From RGIG1995 sp045652425 (lineage in GTDB: Bacteria > Bacillota > Clostridia > Oscillospirales > CAG-272), in the NCBI GenBank assembly GCA_045652425.1, contig JAZRUG010000041.1:1-14512 (forward strand): a stretch of DNA of 14,512 bases, read 5' to 3'. This document shows, piece after piece, positions 1-7,089 of this stretch. Every line of letters starts with the position of its first letter. Position 1 is the first letter of the stretch. The notes under the pieces are model-generated. The model was given only the letters and a program-made list of their open reading frames with translations, was not told the DNA's origin and ran no database searches. Position numbers and translations under genes: made by a program.

Positions 1-1086
1 CCCAAGCCTGAAATAGAATATGCAGTATTCCCGACATCTGGCGGAATGACAGCAAGCCTTAACTTGATAGACGAAATCAAGATAAACTTTGACTATGCAT
101 TGGAAGATATGTCAAAGGCAAGTCAGTTTAAGGCAGAAAACTTTGGACTTCTTGTATTTGCGACAGGAAATGCAGACAAAGCATTGACAACAGAAACAGC
201 AATACATGCAGCAATCAATGCAGCTAACGGCGACTACGTAATAAACGGTTCTACAGTAGTATATAGTTCCGGAACAACACAGTATCCTGACGGACGCTGG
301 AGAACAACTACACCCGGAATTGCAGCAGCACAGTGGGGAGACAAGATAACGATTCGTCCGTTCTATTTGAATGAAGATGGAACATACAGCTACGGAAGAA
401 TAATAACCTATAGCGTAAAGCAGTACTGTATGAACCAGATAAACAACAATAGAGCAGAAAAAGAACTTTGTGTATCAATATTGAACTATGGTGCAGCAGC
501 ACAGGTATACTTCGATTACAATACAGAAGAATTGATGAATGCAGAGTTGGAAGCATCCTTGCAGACGTTTGATTGGAACGAATACAAGGATATGGTAAAC
601 TTGAATTATAACATAGCAGCAGGCAAAGAAGATAAAATTGCAAGAGATCAAAGTGTAACTCTCAGAAAAGGATCAATTTCTTTGAAGGGAATACTTGATT
701 ACAACTTCTATGCAAATGTAGACTTTACACCTAAATCAGTAAAGGCATACTTCTGGACAGAGGAAGATTACAACAAGTATGATGTATTGATTCCTGGAGA
801 AAATGAATCTAGAGTAATAGATGCAACATGGACAGAAGAACATGGCGGCTGTTACATAGGCAAATACACAGGAGTACCTGCAGCGCATATGTTTGAGAAT
901 GTATACGGCTGTTTGGCATTTGAAAAAGCAGACGGAACAGTAGTATATTCAGGTGTAGTAGCATACTCACCTGCAAGATATGCAAAGCTTAATGCAGATA
1001 AGACTGGTTCTGCTTTGAATGAAGCAAATCTTGCAAAAGCAATCGTAGTATACGGTGCAATTGCAAAGGCTTACTTTAATGTATAA
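1..1086 (+). CDS. Secreted/surface protein, C-terminal part (5' end outside window)
   Basis: The frame is open from the first base, so this is the last 361 residues of a longer protein; the ATG at 46 has no ribosome binding site and is internal. I do not recognise a named family. The fragment is rich in Tyr, Asn, Thr and Ala, with no membrane segment. It holds two related modules. Around residues 121-175 an aromatic/Gly strand segment (DGTYSYG...ITYSV) leads into LNYGAAAQVYFDYN. Around residues 305-361 a similar strand segment (DGTVVYSGVVAYS) leads into VYGAIAKAYFNV, which ends the protein. From memory, the YGAAAQ-YF motif recurs at the C-terminal ends of large extracellular proteins of gut Clostridia; its function is unknown to me. 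All 23 valines use GTA and nearly all alanines use GCA, unlike the housekeeping genes here. A peptide gene follows 34 nt downstream, probably co-transcribed. An extracellular location is inferred. Confidence 0.75.
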   Translation, partial: PKPEIEYAVFPTSGGMTASLNLIDEIKINFDYALEDMSKASQFKAENFGLLVFATGNADKALTTETAIHAAINAANGDYVINGSTVVYSSGTTQYPDGRWRTTTPGIAAAQWGDKITIRPFYLNEDGTYSYGRIITYSVKQYCMNQINNNRAEKELCVSILNYGAAAQVYFDYNTEELMNAELEASLQTFDWNEYKDMVNLNYNIAAGKEDKIARDQSVTLRKGSISLKGILDYNFYANVDFTPKSVKAYFWTEEDYNKYDVLIPGENESRVIDATWTEEHGGCYIGKYTGVPAAHMFENVYGCLAFEKADGTVVYSGVVAYSPARYAKLNADKTGSALNEANLAKAIVVYGAIAKAYFNV

Positions 1087-1120
1087 AAAAATTTAAAAAT
1101 ATATAGAAAGGAGACGTATT

Positions 1121-1240
1121 ATGAAATTTGTAGCTCCGGAAATGGAAGTTATCAAGTTTGATGCCTGTGATGTTCTTACTGCTAGTACCGGTGATTCTAG
1201 TGGCGATGACAAATGGAACACAGGTGGAGATGATCTTTAA
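1121..1240 (+). CDS. Short 39-residue acidic peptide, unknown function
   Basis: This small gene has a strong ribosome binding site (AGAAAGGAG, 1105-1113) seven bases before its ATG. It encodes 39 residues, starting MKFVAPEMEVIKFDACDVLT and followed by a Ser/Thr/Gly/Asp-rich tail that ends GGDDL. There is one cysteine, at residue 16. No signal peptide or membrane segment is visible. The two-part layout, an ordered N-terminal half (K-F-x-A-P-E-M-E-V) ending in DVLTAS and then a low-complexity polar tail, is familiar to me from unannotated short peptides of gut Clostridia; a ribosomally made, modified peptide precursor is one idea but is not shown. No modification enzyme or transporter lies in the window. 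The gene sits between the surface-protein gene and a strong terminator, so it is probably the last gene of that operon. Confidence 0.7.
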   Translation: MKFVAPEMEVIKFDACDVLTASTGDSSGDDKWNTGGDDL

Positions 1241-1253
1241 TCTCTAACTTCTA

Positions 1254-1294
1254 AATAAACTGTCATTATTTCGTAAAGAATTTAACAGTTTATT
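1254..1294 (+). repeat. Inverted repeat in the 3' UTR of the peptide gene
   Basis: AATAAACTGT (1254-1263) and ACAGTTTATT (1285-1294) form perfect 10-bp arms around a 21-nt loop, which itself can pair weakly. The element lies 14 nt after the peptide stop and just before the terminator hairpin. There is no U-run after it, so it is not itself an intrinsic terminator. It could protect the transcript 3' end or be a protein site; this is inference. Confidence 0.5.
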
Positions 1295-1308
1295 GAGATT
1301 CTAAAACC

Positions 1309-1346
1309 AAAAAGTCCCCAAGAGAGAAATCTCTTGGGGACTTTTT
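1309..1346. terminator. Strong bidirectional intrinsic terminator
   Basis: A perfect 17-bp stem (1309-1325 with 1330-1346) closes a GAAA tetraloop. It has a GTCCCC/GGGGAC core, and its A-run and T-run flanks give a U-tract when read from either strand. It lies between the plus-strand surface-protein/peptide operon and the 3' end of rnr on the minus strand, so it can end transcription of both. Confidence 0.93.
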
Positions 1347-1387
1347 GATTTTTATAGGACTAAAATATACAAACTATAAATATGGCA

Positions 1388-3532
1388 CTACACTATTCTC
1401 ATATCGGTTTTACGGGTAATTATATCTACGTCTTCGATAGTGACTTCAACCTCCATACCAAGACAGAATTTTTCGAAGCCGTTTGAAAGGGTATAATTTC
1501 TTTCATCAAATTCATAGTAACCATCGAGTGAAGAAACCGGAACCAATCCTTCACAAGTGTTATCAAGTTCAACAAAGAATCCGAATGACGTTACGCTTGT
1601 GATAACTCCTTTAAAGGTATCGCCTATATAGTTCATCATATAGACAGATTTGTATAGGTCTTCAATATCTCTTTCCGCCATTTGTGCTTTGACTTCATTT
1701 TCACTCGAATTTATTGCGGCTTGAGATGCAAATGCAATATACTTACCGATGTTTTTATCTGTAATCTCATTCCTTAAAACTTTTTTTATGATTCTGTGTG
1801 TTGCAAGGTCGGGATAACGTCTTATTGGGGAAGTGAAATGGCAGTATTTATCAATTGCCAGACCAAAGTGAGGTGTACAGTTTGAAGAATATTTCGCTTT
1901 CATAAGTGAGCGAAGCAATATTTTTGAAAGAATAGTATCTAAATTTTTGTCTTTTGCATCACCTAAAACTTTGCGGAGGGAAGTAGGATGCAGTTTTTTT
2001 GAATGAAGAGGCGTTGTGTTGATGCCGAGATTGTGGGCGAAAATATCAAAACTTCGCATTTTTTCAGAATCCGGTTCTTCGTGTATACGGTATACGCAGG
2101 GCATATCACGCCATGAAAGCCAATTAGCTACTCCTTCGTTTGCGCAAAGCATAAACTGCTCTATAAGCATTTCCGAAACACCGCGTTCTGTTTTAATTAT
2201 ATCTGTAGGTTCGTTGTACTCGTTTACTATAATTTTTGCTTCGCTTGTTTCTATATCGAGCGCACCGCGCTTGGCTGATTTCTTTGATAAAATTTCATAA
2301 AGTTCAAGCATTGTAGGCAAGGTATCGTTTAAAATAGAAGAATACTTTTCAAAATACGGTGATTTATCACTATTTTCAATAACGTCGTTTAATTCTGAAT
2401 ATACCCCTCGTATTTTTGAATTTATAATACTTTCTTTGACCTCTACGTCAAGAATATTTCCGTTTTTATCAAGTGAAACAAAGGCTGAAAGAGTGTATCT
2501 GTCAACACCTGAATTGAGTGAGCATATACCGTTCGACAAGGCTTTGGGTAACATAGGAACGACTTTGTCGGCGAAATAAACGCTCGTTCCGCGTACCATA
2601 GCCTCTTCGTCAAGACAAGAACCTTCCGTGACGTAGTTTGATACGTCAGCTATATGAACGCCGAGAACGTAACCCTCACCGGTCTTTTCTACAGATATAG
2701 CGTCGTCAAGGTCTTTTGCATCAATTCCGTCTATTGTAAAAATTGTTTTTCCTCGAAGGTCAAGTCTATCATTTACAAAAAGATCGCTTTCTGCCAGCTT
2801 GTCAGCTTCTTCCAGTACATTTTTAGGAAAGAGTGTTTTAATGTTGTGGCTGTGTAATACTGCATTATAGTTTGCATATAACGAGTCGCTTTCGCCAAAT
2901 ACCGTAATGATTTTACCCTTACCCGCATTTCTGCCTGTCGGGTACTTGGTTATTTCGACTTCAACTTTATCACCGACGTCTGCATCGGCAAGGTCAAATT
3001 TTTCAATTATTATATCGATATTAAGCTTTTTGTTATCCGGAACTATATAATAAATAGGTCTTGCCTTGTTTCTTCCTCTTACAATGAGAAGCGTACCCGT
3101 GAAGGTTTTAAGTCCGTGTGAAACTATTTTTATTATCTTACCTTCTTCACTTTGACCGTGTGTTATTTTGTTGCGAGGCTTGGTAAGGCTTACAAGTACC
3201 GTATCACCTTCGATTGCGTCAAAGGTATTGTCGCGTGATATAAAAATATCACGTTCTTTATTTAAAGCACCGTCGGGGGTGACGAATCCGAATCCTCTTG
3301 CTGAAGCTCTGAAAATACCTTTAACTACACCGGAGAATTTTACCGCCATTATTTTTCCTTTTTTTGTGTAAACAAGTTCTCCTTCTTTTTCAAGTGCGCC
3401 GAGTGATTTATAAAAAATATCATATTCATTTTCGTCTCCGCAAAGAATTTCATACAATTCATACGGTTTATATGAGGCATCTTCTTCGTTTAAAAAATCT
3501 TTTATTTTTTCTTTTAATTCTGTTAATTCCAT
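1388..3532 (-). CDS. rnr: Ribonuclease R (3'-5' exoribonuclease)
   Basis: A hydrolytic, processive 3'-to-5' exoribonuclease of the RNase II/R (RNB) family that degrades structured RNA in the cytoplasm. The order is an N-terminal helical/winged-helix-like segment (residues 1-60), cold-shock-type OB folds (about 65-215, with GFGFVTPD), the RNB catalytic domain (about 255-580) and a C-terminal S1 domain (about 632-705, GVITSVTSFGFFVELD). The metal-binding cluster IDGIDAKDLDD shows Asp268, 271, 274, 276 and 277, matching the spacing in E. coli RNase R. The length of 714 residues is somewhat short for the family and lacks a long basic C-terminal tail. I chose the ATG at 3532 because TTGGAG lies nine bases upstream; a TTG five codons earlier would use up that site. 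The gene lies downstream of secG, a pairing common in Firmicutes, but a terminator separates them, so rnr probably has its own promoter. Confidence 0.96.
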   Translation of the reverse strand: MELTELKEKIKDFLNEEDASYKPYELYEILCGDENEYDIFYKSLGALEKEGELVYTKKGKIMAVKFSGVVKGIFRASARGFGFVTPDGALNKERDIFISRDNTFDAIEGDTVLVSLTKPRNKITHGQSEEGKIIKIVSHGLKTFTGTLLIVRGRNKARPIYYIVPDNKKLNIDIIIEKFDLADADVGDKVEVEITKYPTGRNAGKGKIITVFGESDSLYANYNAVLHSHNIKTLFPKNVLEEADKLAESDLFVNDRLDLRGKTIFTIDGIDAKDLDDAISVEKTGEGYVLGVHIADVSNYVTEGSCLDEEAMVRGTSVYFADKVVPMLPKALSNGICSLNSGVDRYTLSAFVSLDKNGNILDVEVKESIINSKIRGVYSELNDVIENSDKSPYFEKYSSILNDTLPTMLELYEILSKKSAKRGALDIETSEAKIIVNEYNEPTDIIKTERGVSEMLIEQFMLCANEGVANWLSWRDMPCVYRIHEEPDSEKMRSFDIFAHNLGINTTPLHSKKLHPTSLRKVLGDAKDKNLDTILSKILLRSLMKAKYSSNCTPHFGLAIDKYCHFTSPIRRYPDLATHRIIKKVLRNEITDKNIGKYIAFASQAAINSSENEVKAQMAERDIEDLYKSVYMMNYIGDTFKGVITSVTSFGFFVELDNTCEGLVPVSSLDGYYEFDERNYTLSNGFEKFCLGMEVEVTIEDVDIITRKTDMRIV

Positions 3533-3597
3533 TAAATAATACTCCAAAATAATTTAACAATATGTGCGACTGCTTTACGCACGTTTGTTATAATATC

Positions 3598-3630
3598 AAA
3601 AAATAATCCGCCTTCAAGGGAAGGCGGATT
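3598..3630 (-). terminator. Intrinsic terminator of secG
   Basis: On the minus strand AATCCGCCTT (3630-3621) pairs with AAGGCGGATT (3614-3605), a 10-bp stem with a 6-nt loop, followed by A and six T residues (3603-3598). It lies 20 nt beyond the secG stop and partly or fully uncouples rnr from secG. Confidence 0.88.
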
Positions 3631-3649
3631 AAGATAGTTCTTTAAATAG

Positions 3650-4027
3650 TTAAGCTGCAGTTGTTTCGGCAGTTGTTTCGTTTGTTGTAACTTCTGCGCT
3701 TTCAGCGGGCTCATCCTTTACTGTTTCTTCAACAGTTGTATCGGGAGCGTCAAGGTTTTCATTGAAGTGATCATCAGGGTCAATATCTTTCTGGATAACG
3801 AACATAACAAGAACGATAACAACGAAAACTACACCAATGATAGTTGTGAGTTTTGCAAGAGTCTTTTCCCATGTTTTGCCCTTTGTTTTACCAAAAAAAG
3901 TATCAGAGCTTCCGCCGCTTACAGCGCCCATACCCTTTGATTTGCCTTCCTGCATAAGTACTGCAATAACGATAAATACGGCAGCTACTAAAAGTATAGC
4001 CCCCAAAATAGTTTCCAATACAGTCAT
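3650..4027 (-). CDS. secG: SecG, preprotein translocase subunit, with acidic C-terminal tail
   Basis: The small membrane subunit of the SecYEG channel, which aids SecA-driven export. Residues 1-78 are typical: a first membrane helix (about 5-24), a conserved cytoplasmic loop with LMQEGKSKGMGAVSGGSSDTFFG (26-46), and a second membrane helix (about 61-78). Residues 80-125 form an acidic Thr/Glu/Asp/Ala-rich tail that most SecG proteins, about 75-80 residues long, lack. The start is clear: CGGAGG lies eight bases before the ATG. A consensus-like promoter lies upstream and a terminator just downstream, so the gene may be transcribed largely alone. Export capacity fits the large secreted proteins at both window edges, though this link is circumstantial. 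Confidence 0.95.
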   Translation of the reverse strand: MTVLETILGAILLVAAVFIVIAVLMQEGKSKGMGAVSGGSSDTFFGKTKGKTWEKTLAKLTTIIGVVFVVIVLVMFVIQKDIDPDDHFNENLDAPDTTVEETVKDEPAESAEVTTNETTAETTAA

Positions 4028-4085
4028 TTATATATCCTCCGAATAGTAAAAACTTTTTTTAAACATATTTTTAGACAGTAGGAAT

Positions 4086-4114
4086 ATAATACCACAAATT
4101 TAAGCTAATTGCAA
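4086..4114 (-). promoter_or_regulatory. SigA-type promoter of secG
   Basis: Read on the minus strand: TTGCAA (4114-4109), a 17-bp spacer, and TATTAT (4091-4086) preceded by an extended -10 TGG. The predicted start of transcription near 4079 gives a leader of about 50 nt before secG. Confidence 0.7.
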
Positions 4115-4165
4115 TAGTATTTTCAACATTTTTTGTAAAAAAAGTAAAAAAATTGAGATTTATAT

Positions 4166-5839
4166 TTACACATTCATAATCAATGGTAAAATCATAGGTT
4201 TTCTGTTGGTTTTATCTACGAGATATCTGCTGACTTTGTCTTTAACGCGGTTTTTCATATGTGTCCAATCGGTTATGTCATCTTCAAGACAATTCCAAAT
4301 TGCATCAGTTGCAATATCTTTAACAGTCTCCAATAATTCTTCGGATTCTCTGACATAGACGAAGCCTCTTGAAATGATATCGGGACCTGAAATAACCGTA
4401 CGTTCCTCGATATCTACAGTAGCTACTACGACGATAAGTCCGTCGAGAGCCAAGTGCCGTCTGTCGCGGAGAACTATATTTCCGACGTCTCCGACACCGT
4501 AACCGTCAACGAGGATTTTTCCCGAAGGAACGGTTCCGTTGAAGCGTATGCCTTTTTTATCCAGCTCAATAACTTTACCAATATCACTTACGAGTATATT
4601 TTCAGGTGACATACCCATTTGAAGTGCGAGATTTCTGTGCTGCATAAGGTGTCTGCATTCGCCGTGTATAGGTACGAAGTATTTAGGCTTTGTAAGAGCG
4701 TGCATCAATTTTAATTCTTCTTGACAGCCGTGTCCCGAAACGTGAACTTCAATGAGGTTGTCTTGGAATACCGAAACTCCTTTTTTCATAAGCTCGTTGA
4801 TGATTTTGTTAACGAGTTTTTCATTTCCCGGAATGGGATGTGCGCTTATAACAACAAGGTCGTTTGAATCAAGTATAACTTTGTCATGGTCGGAAAACGC
4901 CATTCTGTAGAGTGCAGACATAGGTTCTCCCTGACTTCCCGTTGTAACAAGCGTTAACTGGTCAGGGCGGAAACGTTTGATTTCATTTATATCAATAAGC
5001 GTTCCGTCAGGAATGTTCATATAACCAAGTTCGTGTGCCGCGCGAACAATGTTGACCATACTTCTGCCCAGGACGGCGACTTTTCTGCCGTACTTTTCGC
5101 TTGTGTTGATAATCTGTTGAACGCGGTGAACGTTTGAAGAAAACGTTGCGATAACGATTCTTTTATCTGTGTGGTGCATAAAGATATTTTCCAAAGATGC
5201 GCCTACCGTTTTTTCAGACATAGTATATCCGGGTTCTTCGGCGTTGGTCGATTCGCAGAGAAGCAGGGTAACACCCTTGTTTCCGAGTTCACCCAGTCTT
5301 GTAATGTTCATAATATCTCCGTCAACGGGGGTTAGGTCAAGCTTGAAATCTCCGGAATGGATAACCATACCTAAAGGTGTTTTTATAGCTAAACAGCAAG
5401 CATCGGCTATAGAATGGTTAACGTGTATGAATTCAACGCTGAATACCCCTGCCTTAACAATATCTCCGGGTTTTACGCATATAAGTTCGGGCTCGTAATC
5501 GAGAACGTGTTCTGTCAACTTGTTTTCTATGATACCCAAGGTGAGTTTGGTTCCGTATATGGGGGGATTGATTGTACGCAATACGTAGGGAATAGCGCCT
5601 ATATGGTCTTCATGTCCGTGAGTAAGGAATATTCCCTTGATCTTTGAGGCATTTTTTTCGAGATATGAAATATCGGGTATAACCAAATCTACCCCAAGCA
5701 TTTCGTTGTCGGGAAAACCAAGACCGCAGTCAACTATGATTATATCGTCTTGGTATTCGAGTACAGTAATGTTTTTGCCAATTTCGTTTAGACCGCCAAG
5801 GCTTATAACACGAAGTTTGGCGTTGTTTTTTTTCTGCAT
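4166..5839 (-). CDS. rnj: Ribonuclease J (metallo-beta-lactamase/beta-CASP RNase)
   Basis: A zinc-dependent RNase of the beta-CASP group that acts as a 5'-3' exonuclease and endonuclease in mRNA decay and rRNA maturation in Firmicutes. At 557 residues it matches the family length (B. subtilis RNase J1 is 555). The N-terminal metallo-beta-lactamase domain carries the metal motif THGHEDH (His74, His76, Asp78, His79), and HVNHSIADAC and SGDFKLD follow. The beta-CASP domain lies in the middle, followed by VSGHG and PIHGECRH of the returning catalytic domain and then a C-terminal domain. The ATG at 5839 follows GAAAGGA by six bases; a TTG five codons upstream overlaps that site and is rejected. 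One copy is visible, so J1 versus J2 cannot be told. A long structured leader precedes the gene. Confidence 0.96.
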   Translation of the reverse strand: MQKKNNAKLRVISLGGLNEIGKNITVLEYQDDIIIVDCGLGFPDNEMLGVDLVIPDISYLEKNASKIKGIFLTHGHEDHIGAIPYVLRTINPPIYGTKLTLGIIENKLTEHVLDYEPELICVKPGDIVKAGVFSVEFIHVNHSIADACCLAIKTPLGMVIHSGDFKLDLTPVDGDIMNITRLGELGNKGVTLLLCESTNAEEPGYTMSEKTVGASLENIFMHHTDKRIVIATFSSNVHRVQQIINTSEKYGRKVAVLGRSMVNIVRAAHELGYMNIPDGTLIDINEIKRFRPDQLTLVTTGSQGEPMSALYRMAFSDHDKVILDSNDLVVISAHPIPGNEKLVNKIINELMKKGVSVFQDNLIEVHVSGHGCQEELKLMHALTKPKYFVPIHGECRHLMQHRNLALQMGMSPENILVSDIGKVIELDKKGIRFNGTVPSGKILVDGYGVGDVGNIVLRDRRHLALDGLIVVVATVDIEERTVISGPDIISRGFVYVRESEELLETVKDIATDAIWNCLEDDITDWTHMKNRVKDKVSRYLVDKTNRKPMILPLIMNV

Positions 5840-6014
5840 AAAAAATCCTTTCAAATAGTATTAAAAATTAGTAGTAATAAAAAATCAAAACGAAAAGACA
5901 AAGCATGTACAAAAACCACGCTTTGTTTTTCTTAATATGTACATAAGAAAAAGTAATGCACCGGGCGTTCTGTGCAAGACCTTCTTATGTTTTAAAAACG
6001 CACAAATTTAGTTT
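5840..6014 (-). promoter_or_regulatory. Structured 5' leader of the RNase J gene (candidate cis-regulatory RNA)
   Basis: About 175 nt separates the candidate -10 box from the rnj start and contains no convincing ORF. Two nested perfect pairings stand out: an outer 9-bp stem (5990-5982 with 5949-5941, ACATAAGAA/TTCTTATGT) around an inner 5-bp stem TGCAC/GTGCA (5976-5972 with 5961-5957) with a C/G-rich loop. Downstream, ACAAAGC (5926-5920) pairs with GCTTTGT (5904-5898), followed by a broken T-run (CTTTTCGTTTTG). That arrangement, an aptamer-like fold and then a weak terminator-like hairpin before the ribosome binding site, is compatible with attenuation or autoregulation. I do not recognise it as a known riboswitch class. 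Confidence 0.4.
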
Positions 6015-6020
6015 AAAGAC

Positions 6021-6029
6021 ATTATAACA
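6021..6029 (-). promoter_or_regulatory. Candidate extended -10 element upstream of rnj
   Basis: The minus strand reads TGTTATAAT (6029-6021), an extended -10 with a perfect TATAAT. The matching -35 region (about 6044-6049) is poor, so this would be an extended -10 type promoter. It lies 41 nt after the stop codon of the upstream 94-residue gene. Confidence 0.45.
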
Positions 6030-6070
6030 AAGGTTTGTGAATACAATATGAATAAAATGATATTTTGTGT

Positions 6071-6355
6071 TTATTTTAACAAAAGAAAGAATAGAGTACA
6101 CAAGACAAAGGAAAGGAACGCGCCTAACAGAAAATAAGTCAATCTATTTTTTTGAGTTTTTGTTTCTTCCTTTTTTTCTGCTTCAAAAAAGTAATTTCCT
6201 ACTATATTATTATTCAGTATTTTGTTTGCTTCTCTTACCATTTCAGATTCTTTTACATTGGAGAAATCGTCTTTAATAATGAAATAAGCCACGTCAACTA
6301 TACTGTTTACGCCGGGTTTTAGAACCACGGCTTTTTTCTGTGTTCCCGTATACAT
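6071..6355 (-). CDS. Small C-terminally membrane-anchored protein, unknown function
   Basis: A 94-residue protein that I do not recognise. Residues 1-67 are soluble, with a possible beta segment at the start (KKAVVLKPGVNSIVDVAYFII) and a helix (about 37-50, ESEMVREANKILN). A Glu/Lys-rich linker (EAEKKEETKTQKN) follows, then one hydrophobic helix at the very C-terminus (about 71-93). This is a tail-anchored layout, with no N-terminal signal peptide. GGGAGG lies eight bases before the chosen ATG; the upstream TTG would leave only three bases and is rejected. The gene is divergent from spoIIR and lies upstream of rnj on the same strand, 231 nt away and probably with its own rnj promoter between. 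No role in sporulation or RNA decay can be shown from sequence. Confidence 0.75.
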   Translation of the reverse strand: MYTGTQKKAVVLKPGVNSIVDVAYFIIKDDFSNVKESEMVREANKILNNNIVGNYFFEAEKKEETKTQKNRLTYFLLGAFLSFVLCTLFFLLLK

Positions 6356-6486
6356 AACCAAAACCTCCCTTTTTTGTGATTATTGTTTTGTATTAACCAA
6401 ATTAATCAAAATTAAGAAAAAATTATTTGAATAAACAAGGGAACAACAGTTAATAATTCAAAACAGAAAGAGGTGGTTTAAAGATT

Positions 6487-7089
6487 ATGAAAACAAGAAT
6501 TACATTTTGTATTTCAGTATGTTTACTTATGTTAATAATGCCGTTTTTGCCGGTGAGAGACGAGGGAGAGATATATGAAAACACGCTTCGTCTGCACGTT
6601 CTTGCAAACTCCGACAGCACCGAAGACCAAACTGTAAAACTGCTTGTCAGAGATGCTTTGGTTGAGGAAACTTCGCGTTTGGCGGCAGAGTGTTCAAATC
6701 TTTCAGAGGCAAAAAATATTTACGCCGAAAACCTTGATAATCTTCAGAATATAGCTGAAAACGTTGTTCGCAACTCCGGAAAAAACGATAATGTTACCGT
6801 AAGTTTAGGAGAGGAATATTATCCCGAAAGAGAGTACGGTAATATCAGACTTCCGTCGGGCAGATATAATTCTTTGAAGGTTAGTATAGGCGAAAGTGAA
6901 GGGCAAAACTGGTGGTGTGTTCTGTTTCCGCCGCTTTGTGTAGAGGCTGCGGAAGCAGAAGAAGAGCTAATCGCTACGGGGTTTACGCCCAATCAAATAA
7001 AAGTGCTTACCGATTCTGAAACACCTAAATATGTTATACGTTTTCGCATACTTGAATGGTTTGAAGATTTGGCGGATTTGTTTAGTTAA
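6487..7089 (+). CDS. spoIIR: Stage II sporulation protein R (SpoIIR)
   Basis: The secreted forespore signal that activates SpoIIGA in the septal membrane so that pro-sigma-E is processed in the mother cell. The 200-residue product begins with a signal/anchor helix (about 5-22) and carries family hallmarks: LRLHVLANSDSTEDQTVKLLVRD (34-56), the Gly/Tyr segment RLPSGRYNSLKVSIGE, and GQNWWCVLFPPLC. A ribosome binding site GAGGTGG lies upstream of the ATG with a spacing of about ten bases. In B. subtilis the gene is under sigma-F control; I looked for a sigma-F promoter in 6356-6486 and found no convincing one. Its 3' end overlaps the 3' end of sigE on the other strand by four bases, so no terminator separates the two convergent transcripts. 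In B. subtilis spoIIR is not next to sigE. Confidence 0.95.
   Translation: MKTRITFCISVCLLMLIMPFLPVRDEGEIYENTLRLHVLANSDSTEDQTVKLLVRDALVEETSRLAAECSNLSEAKNIYAENLDNLQNIAENVVRNSGKNDNVTVSLGEEYYPEREYGNIRLPSGRYNSLKVSIGESEGQNWWCVLFPPLCVEAAEAEEELIATGFTPNQIKVLTDSETPKYVIRFRILEWFEDLADLFS

Noticed and set aside
3533..3714. A 60-codon minus-strand frame between secG and rnr
   Set aside because: It overlaps the end of secG in another frame and crosses the secG terminator; no ribosome binding site or family resemblance.
6356..6486. Search for a sigma-F promoter before spoIIR and a SigA promoter for the divergent 94-residue gene
   Set aside because: No -35/-10 pair with proper spacing was convincing on either strand, so none is annotated.
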